DNA of 64,000 nucleotides, taken from the NCBI GenBank assembly GCA_946894095.1, contig OX335660.1, positions 8,313,001-8,377,000 on the forward strand, written 5' to 3'. Positions 1 to 11,079 of this stretch are shown here, piece after piece. The notes beneath the pieces are model-generated. The model searched no databases. It saw nothing but the letters and a program-made list of their open reading frames with translations, and was not told where the DNA came from. Both the position numbers and the translations under genes were made by a program. Position 1 is the stretch's first letter; each line of letters begins with the position of its first letter. Origin of the DNA: Incurvaria masculella (lineage: Eukaryota; Arthropoda; Insecta; Lepidoptera; Incurvariidae).

Positions 1-114
1 TTACTCGAATTGTGTGCTCGTATAATGATCTATTCAATACTGTCGACATATTTCATCTATCGAGAATAGACTTTCGAAATAAAATCATCAAAACAATTAC
101 CCAGAGTGAATGAC

Positions 115-240
115 TTACCACCCCCCCTCCCCCTTTCTTTGCCCCCTATTTCACATCACATGCACACTTAAATATCCTCCCCTTTTTACACACCCCCCCC
201 CTGCACACACACCTTACACAACACATTTCACACTACAAGC
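115..240. repeat. Pyrimidine/C-rich low-complexity stretch
   Basis: The plus strand is dominated by C and T with several runs of seven or more C, mixed with CA-rich segments. No gene is visible in 1-480. The following 300-566 segment is ordinary AT-rich DNA ending in an AAAT-repeat, which resembles the 3' tail of a non-LTR element, but no protein fragment supports that. Confidence 0.6.
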
Positions 241-545
241 TCTCTCAAATTAACTAATAAACTCACCATCATTCTTCACCTAACACCCCTTCCTACCTCC
301 TCTTACACATCCACTCATTTTGGCATGACTTTATTCAGCTTGCCACATAGTAAGTGTGCGTTCACCTTTTTTTTAACAATTCTATGTCGAATGCCGCCTA
401 CTACTCAGAATTCAGTTCTTTTGTAGGCTGCAGTTGTTTTATTGTATTAACTTGTTCACCCATCACATCCAATACTTGTTATTGTTAAATGTCTAATCTA
501 AAGTTAATAATGTTTCTAATCATGTACATGTATATTTGTTTGATT

Positions 546-566
546 AAAATAAATAAATAAATAAAT
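546..566 (+). repeat. (AAAT)n microsatellite, possible LINE 3' tail
   Basis: About five units of AAAT follow a plus-strand AT-rich sequence. Short A-rich tandem tails of this kind are typical where non-LTR elements end. It may be the 3' end of a plus-strand LINE covering roughly 300-566, but no coding similarity is visible, so this is only a possibility. Confidence 0.5.
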
Positions 567-569
567 GAC

Positions 570-2807
570 GAAATCCCCTTTAAAATATTGCACGGTATTT
601 TAAATTTAAAAGGAGTATCTTGAATATATTTCGCCGAGAGAGCTCGCATTCTGCTAAGCTGTATCCCCAGAGCTCTCACTACTGCTGGACGTGATACAGC
701 TACAAAGCTACTGCGCGGGCGAGAGGTATCAGGGGCGCATCTCTTATCGCGTCTCTGGGGCCCGCCGAGCATTAAACTCCCGCTGACATCAATGGCCGCG
801 CAATTCCAAACCGAACGTGAAATCAGCCACATGCGGAAGCAATTGGAGCTGAGTTAAACTAGCTTCTGGGTGATGCAACTCTGTTCTTGTTTGATAATTG
901 CTGTTCTTTGAAATAATAATAGTTATTTTTGCATGTAGATCTGGTTTGTGCGAACGTAAAAGCGTGTGTTCTATGTTTTTTATGATTTGATTTTGGTTTG
1001 TCTTAGTTCAGTTAGTCATTTCTGCCGGTTTTCTTCCTCAAGATTTTTTGGTTATATTTAAGCAAATGCTCTGATTTTGTTTTTTGAGTAACTCGACATG
1101 TTTTATAAAAAAATATTTCGTAGTTAAACAACCTGCATAAAAGTCGGCTTGTGGCATACTCACGTCTATCAATATTTGTCTCTTTTCAGAATCAGAACTT
1201 AAGAACTTACATACAATATTTAAGGGTCAACATGTTTAAACATGAGCTTTCTAAGTTAATTTTTATCATTTCCTTGCACAAATCTCACATATCTCAAAAA
1301 TCGTTTCGGTCTTGGTTGGATCGATTGGCGGTAGCACGTGCCGTTTTACAATTGCGCGGCCATCGCGATCGTGCGCGTCCATTCGCGCACCAAATATGGG
1401 TATTTTTATTGCTGTCATTTTACCGCCGTCTGAAAATAAAGTAAAATATTCAGGCGAAAATTCGTATTAGATGACTGCCATTTGGAGATACAAATGACTG
1501 ACTAGGGGCTAATAACAAAAGGTGCGCCGAGGCGTAGAGAATGGGATTAGTCGTGCATATTTACATTTAGCGAAGTATCGAGCAAGACAATAAAGTTGTT
1601 CATGTAACCTGATGTAGATGGCTAATATTGGCGTCTGATGTCACTAAAGTAATTGTCCTACAAATAAACACAATATCGTGAGGAATAGTAATTGAAACTC
1701 GGTTTGGAACCACGAAAAATTGAGCCGCGATTGCCATTTGTTTCGAGAGGCGCTGTCTTTTGTTGTCATTTCGGTTGCTTTGCCATATATTTGAATTTGG
1801 AATGTCCTCAAATGTAACGAAAAGAGGTGGCAGGGTTTGAGCTCATGTTTTTAAACTCCAATCGAGAGTGAAACAATTCTGTTGAACTTTTTTTGATTAT
1901 AATTTGAATGAATTAGTATGATTTACATTATATAAGATATTTAATGTGATTTTATGTATGAAAATGGGTTTTGTTGTTATAAAACTAATCTTGAATCAGC
2001 CTTCATACTTTAGTTGGCGGTTTTCATTGCGTTTTACTTGGCCACTCCGAAATTACGAAAGATTTATATATTAGACTACAAGATTACAAAAACATGAACT
2101 GATTTAGAAGTATTTATGCCCCACAAAACGTTTTTGTATTATGTATCACGCTATTTTTCTAAATATAACATACATAAGTTTGCTTAAAATTTTAAGGGCT
2201 TCGAAAGTTGCTATAAGATTTACTCGCTCCACGTGGGTCCTAAGTATACAAATCGCTTGACCCCAGGCACCCGACAACTAAACAATTTGTCCAAACTCTC
2301 AGCTACTCAAGAAAGTCCTAAATAACGATGGCTACATTTTTCATGTCGGCGTATATTACTGTATTAAATTAAATTATATTACTGCTTATAGTATATTACT
2401 GCTTAAATTTTATTGTTTATAAAACTGTCAAAAGATGAGGTCTATAAAGCTATGCTGTTTTCATGATTTTGACACATTTAATCAAAGTTATCTTCATTAA
2501 ATCATTATGTTAGAAGTATTTTAGAAATCAACACGTTCCTTTAGTTTACCGTATAATATTACTTCGAAGGATTTGTTCCTTATAAGCGACACTATTGACT
2601 GATGCAATAATAGATGCTTTATTTCCTCAAAATCAACGAGTTCGATTGCCGGCTAGGAAAACGATTTTTCAAAAAATCTAATAATGCATTTTTAGTTTTT
2701 ATCAAAATCGGCCTCATGACTCGTTTAAGTATTTACCGCTATTCCTTATAGTTTCGGATTTAGCCCTGAAGGCCGGCCCACTAGAAAAAATCACCTGTAT
2801 TGTTACC
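570..2807. other. Unannotated, no recognised gene
   Basis: Two open frames occur (minus 485-832, 115 codons; plus 1151-1444, 97 codons). Neither shows a domain I recognise, and I leave both as hypothetical. Segments 640-800 and 1310-1390 are locally GC- and CpG-rich (the second contains the hexamer CACGTG), unlike the surrounding AT-rich DNA. Positions about 2690-2756 resemble 6810-6880 (shared core TTTTTATCAAAATCGG), so an old dispersed repeat is present. Nothing else is supported. Confidence 0.5.
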
Positions 2808-3189
2808 TTAAGGCCCTGGTACAAGCCAAATCGCAAAGTTAGACGAGGCACCCCAAGTTAACTAACTAAGTCTGACGATTATAAGTATCATTCTTACAAT
2901 ATATGATTCCTTGTCTAGAAATCAACCTATTTTCGTCAATGTATGTTTCCTTTTTCTATACAAAATACATTGCGGAAACGGTGTCCATTTCCGAACTTTT
3001 TTGACTAAATGTAGAAATCTAAAAGCAAATGGATTTTTTTGTTTATGCATATATGCTGTTTTAGCTTATATCTAGAAATCGAATTACTTTCAGATTTCTA
3101 ATGAGAAAAATCAACTTTTTTATTTTTATTATTATTTAAATAAATGATGGAATCAAAAAATATTTACAATCCATTATCAGTCTGGAGTT
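2808..3189 (+). mobile_element. Family D MITE copy 1, left part
   Basis: This starts with TTAAGGCCCTGGTAC and matches the intact copies at 45734-46212 (same strand), 58384-58862 and 17366-17840 (opposite strand). The copy breaks off at ...CAGTCTGGAGTT and resumes at 5983, so it has been split by the retroelement between. The family is non-coding, about 479 bp, with imperfect inverted ends and TTAA at both edges. Confidence 0.85.
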
Positions 3190-3275
3190 TTATTATTAGA
3201 AACTTTTATTTATTTATTTCTTTAGAGTAATGAACATAAAACAAATTAAACTAAATAGAGAATATAGTATGTGCA

Positions 3276-4148
3276 TTATAAATAAAATATCTCCTCTAGG
3301 TCTGCCGAGGCAGCCATTGTCCCTAAAATACTTATAGCATTTCCTCTTTGAATTTCAATGCTTATGCGGCGAACAAAAAACATTTTGGAGCGTGAATCGC
3401 CCGAGGTCTCGCTTAAGAGTTTTCCAAGCACATCTGCGAAAGCTAAGGACTCGGATGACCACGCACCAAGAGTTTCCACCGCAAAAGGTAAAAATTCAAA
3501 GAGGTCTGATAGCGACTCATATTTTTTTCTTTTGTTACCTGCAGCAATGGCTGCCGCAGCCCCACCTAAGCGCGAGGAAGCAAGGACGTGGCTCGGCGCT
3601 AGTGTGTCAGCGCACGTTGCATCCCACACTAATGCCTTTCCCTTTTTCCACGGGACCAGGGTCATACCGTCTGGTCTTTTGCCGTCTGATCGAAACAGGC
3701 CTGGCGGTTCTAGTATGCTAGGGATTCCAGCGGAGTTCAAAGATCGTTTGATAATGTTGTTGATTGCATAATGTCTAGGCATGCGACCTGCACTCCGCCG
3801 GCATGACAGCCCATGATGACCAAAGCTATCAACGCTGGACCCGCAGATACAAGTGTGAGGTTGACACACCTTAGCCCCAATCCGGAGAGCGATGCAAATC
3901 CGTAGCGTGTTTTTCTCCAGAAAGGTGCCGAGGTGTGGTGAGGGGTAAGCTTTAAGCCACGCCCCAGATTCCTCGCAAGTAACTCCTAGCAAACGAGCTT
4001 TGATTGTTTCTGTGCCAGCAAGGAGATCTGAATGTGTAATCTTTATTAACGGTGTGTCCCAATTTCTTTGAACCTTCGGTGCTATTGGCATCTCGGCAGT
4101 CCCTGCCCTCGATCTCCAAGCTTCTGTAGCTTCCCCCGCATAGTTGAC
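3276..4148 (-). CDS. Restriction-like endonuclease domain of the retroelement (C-terminal part)
   Basis: The longest ATG frame begins at 4091 (271 codons), but the same frame is open upstream to about 4181 and reads sensibly (A-T-E-A-W-R-S) up to that ATG, so the ATG is not a true start. In residues counted from 4091: a C76-x4-C81-x-C83 cluster followed by H92/H93 and C97 forms a zinc-knuckle-like motif; E128 lies in L-E-P-P; D141 in R-P-D-G; and D157 in L-V-W-D-A-T-C. The E...PD...D order is that of restriction-like endonucleases of site-cleaving non-LTR elements (R2/R4/CRE type), which lie C-terminal to the RT. The tail Q-R-G-N-A-I-S-I recurs in the 7432-7814 fragment. Function (target nicking) is inferred from the family. 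Confidence 0.8.
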   Translation of the reverse strand, partial: VNYAGEATEAWRSRAGTAEMPIAPKVQRNWDTPLIKITHSDLLAGTETIKARLLGVTCEESGAWLKAYPSPHLGTFLEKNTLRICIALRIGAKVCQPHTCICGSSVDSFGHHGLSCRRSAGRMPRHYAINNIIKRSLNSAGIPSILEPPGLFRSDGKRPDGMTLVPWKKGKALVWDATCADTLAPSHVLASSRLGGAAAAIAAGNKRKKYESLSDLFEFLPFAVETLGAWSSESLAFADVLGKLLSETSGDSRSKMFFVRRISIEIQRGNAISILGTMAASADLEEIFYL

Positions 4149-5981
4149 CTCAAAATCACTGCCAAGTGATGGATTAAGGATTCAATAAGGAGGTCAATAC
4201 TAGCATGAGTAGAAGCTAAAAAAGCCGGAAGGGCGATGTCAGCGACACGTCGAATACCAATACCTCCAAATGAAATTGGGAAAGTAGCCTGTATCCAGCT
4301 GTCATTTTCCAATTTAATGTTTAATATTTTTTCCATAGACGTCCTGAATTCATTATCCACTTTTGCCAAAAAAACTGTTTGCCGCCACAGAGGGCAACAT
4401 CTTAAAAAATATGTCATCCTTGGTATACAAAAACAATTTTTTAATAAAAAGATTGATACATGTGGATGAAGGTTTAGAATGCGCTCTGTAAATAATTTAA
4501 ATTGGTCACATTTTGTAGTAATTAGAGAATCCATGGACTCATCAACTAATGGCGCACCTAGAAGTAACATATTTTTTCGTTCCATAACTTGTATTCCTGG
4601 TGTTACTAAATTCAATCTTTCCAAAATAATTTTACTATCGTCATTTGTAACATTCGGGAAAACAATTACTTCGCACTTTGTCGGATTTAATACTAGTCCT
4701 ATTTCTTTAAACTTTTCTATAAGTATATTGAGGTCCTTGATTACTTCGTCCGCACTTCCTGCAAGGACTCCATCATCCAGATACCAGATATTTAATTTTG
4801 ACTGAAGACTTTTAACAATTTCATGTATGGCGAGACAAAAAATTGCGGGGCCCAGAGGATCTCCTTGCTGGCAGCCGAGTGCTGAGCTTAGAATTGATTC
4901 ATTATAAAAAAGATTAGAATACGCTGAATAACATTGAAAAACATATGGATATAAACTTGGAATGTGCTCGTTGATGGCCAGAAGTAGGGCGTCCCGTTCG
5001 AGAGAGTTAAATGCATTCTTAATGTCTATTTTTACTAAAATATCAGGTCCATCGGCATCGTTTATAAATGTGCGTACTGCATGTACCGCGGCCTCCGCTC
5101 CACCTTTGGTTGCATAACCAACTTGTATAGGCCGGAACATTTCGCCAAGCGTTTTTTGTACAGACTGGCATGCTATTTTTGAAACCAGGCGGCGAATTGT
5201 ACAGCCAACGGCAATCGGACGAATGCCGCCGTCCTTTTTAGCAAGTGCACAAAGTGATGCACCATATAAAACAGGAGTGAACTCTTTTACAACACCTCCA
5301 GATAGCATCAAATTTGACACTTTCGTCAGAGCTTCAAGTAGCTTACTACCCGTCTCGCCGTTTGATGATGTTACAAGGTCTTTAAGATGCTGTGGAGATA
5401 AACCATCGATTCCCGCTGCAGAGCCACAGGGAAAGGATTTAATTGCTGACAAAATATTATCCTTTTTTGTAGTTAGATATTCATTAGGATATTGTGGTAA
5501 ATTCGTGAGATTAAGTGGTCTTGAGGGTAAAGGATGTTTCTGTGAAAGTTCATGCAAGGTATTTTCATTTGCATCCGCAAAACTGCTCGTCGATGATAGT
5601 ATTCTGACTGCTCCACGAACGTCACCATCGTAAACTTTCATTTCTGCTCTCTTGTAAATTGTTGAACTCTTCAATTTCATGCAATTGGCTGACTGTGGAG
5701 TGCAATTTATACTATTGTTGCCGACATTTTTCTTGATTTTTGCAGTCAAGGAACCCTTAGATTCTTTTTCTATGTGTAGTATTCTATAAGAGAATGTAAA
5801 AAGTTGTTGCCACCAATAAACTGTGTTTTCTGTACAGCATTTGTTCAATACATCCGTCAGGTCTTTCGCTACACATTCTCTGGCGCCTCTTGGAATTCTG
5901 CGTATAATGGTTATTGTCTTCTTAAAACGTTGAATGTCTTCATTAAAATTCGTACTGATGGAATTCGAATTTGGTGGTACG
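4082..5981 (-). CDS. Reverse transcriptase of the retroelement (N-terminal part, frame broken)
   Basis: The frame is open from the 5' junction at 5981; an in-frame ATG at 5848 gives 588 residues but is internal to similar sequence (R-R-I-P-R-G-A-R-E precedes it), so it is not the natural start. RT motifs in residues from that ATG: G-I-D-G-L-S-P-Q-H-L-K-D near 145-157, G-I-R-P-I-A near 208-213, motif A K-I-D-I-K-N-A-F at 273-280 (D275), motif B G-C-Q-Q-G-D-P-L-G-P at 325-334, motif C Y-L-D-D at 356-359. All catalytic aspartates are present. A frame change between about 4182 and 4145 separates it from the endonuclease part. The two were surely one protein: the alternative frame has a stop at 4182-4184 and the RT frame loses similarity after L-I-E-S-L. 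Copying of its RNA by target-primed synthesis is the expected role, inferred from the family. Confidence 0.88.
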
Positions 5982-5982
5982 G

Positions 5983-6086
5983 TGGAGTTCTATTTGGATT
6001 TGCTGAAGCGTTTCACTACATATTATTACATTTGTTAAAAAGTGCATTTGTATGGCGCGAGTAGTTGGCTAGTCCTAGCGCCTTAA
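5983..6086 (+). mobile_element. Family D MITE copy 1, right part
   Basis: The segment resumes with the duplicated TGGAGTT followed by CTATTTGGATTTGCTGAAGC and ends GCGCCTTAA. It is nearly identical to 46113-46212. Together with 2808-3189 it forms one copy split by the retroelement. Confidence 0.85.
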
Positions 6087-6231
6087 TGTGGTTGTCAGTT
6101 TGACATTTTGAATGGACCCGTCGTAACGCCGCCGGTCGCAAATTGGAAGGAGTTCGAAAAGTAAACATGTATACAACTAAAATGGTATCGGAAGTTAGCC
6201 GACGTAAACCGGGATTAAGCTGACCCAACGT

Positions 6232-7431
6232 ATTTAAATATTAAGGTGCACTTGAACCTCAAATCAAAAGATAAAATGAATGGCAAAATGTTGTGTTGGG
6301 ATCCTATGTAGTTGCTTTTTGTGTTGTAAACTTCAAGACATTCTTAGTGTATATAATTAATAATAATATAATATAATTATTATAAATAATAAATAATATA
6401 ATATAATTAGTATACATATAAAAACATACTTCTTTAAAATACCTCAAAAACCGTTTTAGTCTGTACATGAATAACTCGTTCTTGTTGATAACCTCAACCA
6501 ATAATTAATTTTAAAACGGAATTAAACTTGTTTCAAAGAACAAATAAAATATGAATACATTTAAAGAACGAAAGTAAATAAAATATTAATTTAAAATAAA
6601 TAATATAATACATTAAAAAAAACATAATATGTACTTTTACAAATACGTTCTTTATCTATAAGTATTAAAGAACAAATTAATTTTTGAAATTGCTCCGAAC
6701 CAACATTTTGGCTTGATTATAAAACAACTTCTATTGTTTAGAAAAAAGCGACATAATTGCTTAGTAATAAAATATACAAGTTGCATTTTTCAAGATTCCT
6801 TAATGGCTGTGCACTTTTAGTTTTTATCAAAATCGGGTCCATGATTCCTTTGAGTGTTTTTCTCTATTTCCTATAGTAATTGGCAATGAAGGTTCGTACT
6901 AAGCTGTTCTTAGACTAACATAGAGCAAAGTAAATATATAACTCACAAGTCAGCGTGTATTGATTTACAACGGCCGAGGAAGCAACATTTATGATAGACT
7001 TGGCCTTTTTATTTTCCTGAAAGTCGTTAAATTTACATGACGAGAGTCGCCCAGGGCGGTGGAGGAGTAATCTGAAAAGTTTGTAGTTTCCTCGGTGTGT
7101 TTTTGTTGTTCATATTTGTTTGTCGCGATGTAAGTTAAGGCGCGGGGAAGTTATAATATCCGTGTATTCGTGAGTGCTCTAGTCAACTTGTGATCGTCAG
7201 GAGTGAATTGTTGTTAAAACGATATCCTCGTTAAATACGAGTTACTTAGCACTCAGTCGAATGTTAATTAACCTAAACTTACTTAGCCTTACCGAAACTC
7301 ATAGGTACTGAAGTGTATTGAATACTATTTATTAAAATTTATTTATTTTTCATATACAGAGTTATACAGTAAAGTAGAATTATTTTATATTTATATATAA
7401 CAATATATAATATAATTTTTTATTAATACAG
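6232..7431. other. AT-rich spacer, no recognised gene
   Basis: Very AT-rich DNA with dense ATA/TAA runs at 6340-6620 and 7320-7430. Positions 6810-6880 resemble 2690-2756 and mark an old dispersed repeat. No coding frame of interest was seen. Confidence 0.5.
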
Positions 7432-7814
7432 TAAATCCTTCGTTTGGGATGCCACATGTTTGGACACATTGCCCCCCTCACACGTCACGCACTCAGCATC
7501 GAAAGTAGGTTCGGCTACCGAGTCGGCAGCAAATTTAAAATTAAAAAAATACCAGGCAATAACCGATCAAAATTATTTATTTGTTACATTCGCGGTTGAA
7601 ACCTTCGGCCCGTGGTGTGAGAGCGCCAAATCCTTCATAAATGAAGTTGGAAAGAAAATTATTGACTTAACAGGAGACAAAATGTCAGCAAGTTATTTAA
7701 CACAAAGACTGAGCATTACTATTTATTACTGACCAGAGGGGCAATGCAGCAAGCGTGATGGGAACACTGCCATACGTGTCGCCGCTGGATGAAGTCTTTT
7801 ATCTTGGCTCTTAA
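7432..7814 (+). pseudogene. 3' fragment of the same RT/endonuclease retroelement family
   Basis: In one frame the sequence reads V-W-D-A-T-C-L-D-T-L-P-P-S-H-V, matching the endonuclease core V-W-D-A-T-C of the element at 3190-5982, then F-A-V-E-T-F-G-P-W, matching F-A-V-E-T-L-G-A-W there. After residue ...S-I-T-I the frame hits a stop at 7730-7732. The similarity continues one frame over from 7734 as Q-R-G-N-A-A-S-V-M-G-T, ending in E-V-F-Y-L-G-S and TAA at 7812-7814. So this is a 5'-truncated, once-frameshifted copy on the opposite strand. The relation is diverged, so it is a different subfamily or an older copy. A T- and A-rich 3' tail follows to about 7890. Confidence 0.85.
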
Positions 7815-7983
7815 CCCCTGTGTCTCCCTTTTTTTTCATGTTGTTAAAATTTTTATTTAATAACGTTATCAAATAAATTAATTACTGATTCAGTAATGTT
7901 TACGTTGTGAATAGTATGTAAATGCTTAGTTTATGAGTATAAATTTAACAAACAAAACGAGATTTGAGCTGAACCTAGCAAGC

Positions 7984-8030
7984 TATGGTGAATGCACTAC
8001 CCCTGGGTCAGGGGTAGTGCATTCACCATA
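7984..8030. repeat. Perfect 22-bp inverted repeat with 3-bp loop
   Basis: Arms 7984-8005 and 8009-8030 are exact reverse complements around GGT (arm core GAATGCACTACCCCTG). A further partial copy, GCATTCACCATACC, follows at 8032-8045. It stands directly upstream of telomere-like units and a SINE fragment. Confidence 0.95.
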
Positions 8031-8050
8031 CGCATTCACCATACCACCAA

Positions 8051-8070
8051 CCTAACCTAAGCTAACCTAA
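8051..8070 (+). repeat. Interstitial telomere-like repeat (CCTAA)n
   Basis: Four consecutive 5-mers: CCTAA, CCTAA, GCTAA, CCTAA. CCTAA/TTAGG is the usual insect telomere unit. It abuts the truncated SINE at 8071. Confidence 0.8.
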
Positions 8071-8252
8071 CCCTACCACCTAGTAGGGGAAGGGGACCTA
8101 CAGTTTTACATGGATTCCGAACCATGGAGCAGCACGCATTCGTGACGAAATGCACTTATCGAACTCTGAAAGAGAAAGACAGTGGTACAAGTTGGTATTG
8201 AAGCCTCTGGTACGCTAGGCCAGTCCCCGCGCCACTAGGCTACGAGCCGCTC
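8071..8252 (-). mobile_element. SINE copy 1, tRNA-like head, 3'-truncated
   Basis: Minus-strand copy of the main SINE family. The head (GAGCGGCTCGTAGCCTAGTG type) is at 8252 and the body runs to the CCTAC-rich block at 8071. The tail half is missing. It resembles 46837-47247 closely. Confidence 0.85.
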
Positions 8253-8259
8253 AAGAAGA

Positions 8260-10275
8260 ATCTACCAGAAGAAACTAATATTAGCTATTCGTGACATATT
8301 TTTTCAATAAATTCAAGATTTGAATATGAACTTGCTAAACAATATTATTTTTATGCATTAATGATATGTACTTTATTCTTGACCTGCTTTTCCTGGTAGC
8401 CTAGAACATAACAATCATCCAATCCAAAAAAGTACACATCACACCGATTTTGGTTTTCGTTATCGCAATAGCCATCCTTTTAATTAAAATTGGTACTAAA
8501 CCTCATCCGATTTTGACCGATTCGGTTCAATTAAAAATGTAATAATCAATACAATATTATAACAGGATCATTACGTACATAGAATAATTCCCAATTATTT
8601 ACCTTAATCATGTTTACGTAAAATTATAAACGACCGAATGATTTCATGTTTCGTAAACGTTTCTCTGTTTTTAAAATAAACAACATAAAATTTTTTTTAC
8701 AACCTAAAAAAATACGTAATTCTTCCAAGCGATCGTAATTCTCCCAACCGTACAGTCCGTAACCACTTCATTGGCCTCTTGCATTACAAACAGATTAACA
8801 TACCATCATATGGTTTAGGAACACTTGGCGGCGATCAATCACACGCCGCCACAAACAGACGCCGCGGGGTCTTGGAACTTCACTCGCTCTCCTCGCGCGG
8901 GATCCCCACGACATCCCGACACATGACGTCTGGAATCCGTCAAAAGTATTTGTAGGAGAAAAAACAGCAGGCACAAATTAACAGAAAAATGTCATTGGTT
9001 TAATTATTATAATCAAGCAGAAAATAAAGGGATATCATTATGAGAAGCCAAATGTTTTTTTGGAAAGTTTGCGCAGTGCTCTGAAGATGTCAAGCTCCCT
9101 TTGTGTGCCCGAGTTAAAATTAAGTATTATCTGATTTCAGATGTTGGTTAGAATATCATACAGAAATCTTTTTAATTTCTTCATTCAGAAATCATATTTT
9201 ATTGTTCAGATTTTTCTCAAGCCATTATACCCACTTAGTTGGTAGGTGGTAGCATTTAATTGGATCATGATTTATACGTATTGGTCACGTATCTTAATCA
9301 TTACAATGTTTCGTGGTATTTTTTTTTAGAATTCTAGGTCTATTAATTTATATCATTACATTTAAAAAGAACGAAAATATGACAAAACCTTAGTGAGATC
9401 AAATCCTATAACAAATCCTATAAGGTTGCTCAAAGCTACAGCGACAGAAACCTCTAAACGATTCTTGTGTTTGAGAGTATAACCGCTTTCTTTATCTGGA
9501 ACTAGACAATATCAATTTTTTCAAGATGTATGGTTAAATTATGTTTATCTATTATTATGAATTTGTAGTATTCAGAATTTGGCTCTTTTCTGATAATTTT
9601 AATAAATCTTCCAGTGACATCTAATAATTTATTGATTTTTTAAGACTTTTTGCGACTATATAATTTTAATATTGGAGGTACATTTCAAGGTCTGTCTGTC
9701 TGGCTTTCGTAACCATCCCATCAGCTTGTTTTCTCAACGGCCACCCCTCACCTCCCTGAAAGCAGACGGAACCCCCGACACGGGCGAAATGTTTGTCGAT
9801 TCGAAGAAATTAAGATCGAAAAAGAAAACGATTCAATAAATACGCATGAGCGAAAAGATTAAATTACTTTTCGAAGTCTGTCTCACTTTTTGCCTTTTCT
9901 CGTGCCTTTGAAATCGTGGGGTTTTGCAAATAATTCTTAAAGCCAGCTTTGATAAGAAAATTATAAGTTAGAACGTCCAACTTTTTGGCATTTCGTTCAA
10001 AATTACTTGGTGTGACCCTACATGAAAATGATTCTAAACACTTTTTTTTTATTTAAAATTGTTATTTCGTCCTCAATCTCATTTAAAAATACGAGTACAT
10101 TGAAACACATAAGCTTAAATCGAATGCAAGAAAGAAGAACTTAGAGGAAAGCAAACAAACTACCACCAGCTCGAGAACAAATGATAATTTAAAGATTATA
10201 CGATGATCGTATAGTTCGTCTAATCCTAAACACTGTACTCCAGGAACTTTAGCCTTAAATCAGCTCTTAGAAAAA
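8260..10275. other. Unannotated, no recognised gene
   Basis: Mostly AT-rich with a CpG-rich patch at 8825-8945. I see no coding region, RNA gene or clear repeat edge. The segment 9690-9800 is less AT-rich but gives no recognisable frame. Confidence 0.5.
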
Positions 10276-11075
10276 CATTAAATCCGAAATGCAATTTTTT
10301 TTCTCATAAACGTAGTATTTCATGTGGACGTGTGTACATTAAGTTTGCAACATTTTGGGGGGTCCGGAAGATAGAAATAAAATATGAAATATCTTTAAGA
10401 AATGATATCTCCTAAACAAAAATTTAGAAATGTTATTTAAAAATGTTATATGTTAGCTAATTTTAGGTGTAATATTACTGTGAATTTGCAACAATTTCTT
10501 ATTTACGGAACTGTGTAAATATATTTTTTTGTACTATTTTCATAATATCTGCAAAGCAAATAATGAAAATTCTATTTTATTTTCTGAAATTGGAAACTGA
10601 CCGCAAACTCTATATTCTGTGAAATTTGTAAAATGTTGCAAATATTAGAAGCACATTTTTTTTCATTTATAATTTTTACATTCACACAAAAGCTAAACAA
10701 AAAATTCGAAATACGTATAAAATCGTTCGTGGTATAGTTTTTAAAGAATTTAATTTTCTTTTAAATATTTTAGAAAGAAATATAGCAATAGCAAGTTAGG
10801 TTCGTGGCATAGATTTTTTTTAGTAAAAACATTTTTTTAAATACATTTCCGTAATTACAAAATTGTTGCAAATTCACAGTTACATTACGCCTTAAAAGAC
10901 TTAACATATACATCTTTTTAATACCGTTTCTAAATATTTGTTTAGGAGATATATAATTTTAATAATTTTTTTTTTCTATCTTCCGTGCCCCGCTAAATGT
11001 TGCAAATTTAATGTAAGCATAAGAACATGAAATTATATATTTCTGAGAAAAAAAAAATCATTTCGGATTTCATGT
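10276..11075. repeat. Long inverted repeat (about 260-bp arms), foldback element
   Basis: The left arm, about 10276-10540, and the right arm, about 10812-11075, are imperfect reverse complements. Shared landmarks in matching order are AAATCCGAAATG, TTTGCAACATTT, GGAAGATAGAAA, ATCTCCTAAACAAA, GTGAATTTGCAACAATTT and ATTTACGGAA. The roughly 270-bp centre is AT-rich. No coding content. It is probably a foldback MITE; a transcript through it would form a long hairpin. Confidence 0.85.
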
Positions 11076-11079
11076 GCTT

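Larger units (their letters stand above)
3190..5982 (-). mobile_element. 5'-truncated non-LTR retroelement (RT + restriction-like endonuclease)
   Basis: The element reads on the minus strand from 5982 to 3190. It is bounded by a direct repeat TGGAGTT at 3183-3189 and 5983-5989. Comparison with the uninterrupted family D copy at 46112 shows the empty site carries a single TGGAGTT, so this is a true target-site duplication. The coding frame is open from the 5' junction without a start codon, so the insert lacks its 5' end. After the stop near 3276 there is a 3' UTR of about 86 bases containing AATAAATAAATAAA and ending in TAATAATAAA. The long open frames suggest a fairly recent insertion. Confidence 0.9.

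Noticed and set aside
63..240. C/T-rich start region as a splice polypyrimidine tract with exon
   Set aside because: Far too long and repetitive, and no exon follows.
3358..3771. 137-codon plus-strand frame
   Set aside because: It lies antisense to the endonuclease domain, whose minus-strand frame has clear motifs.
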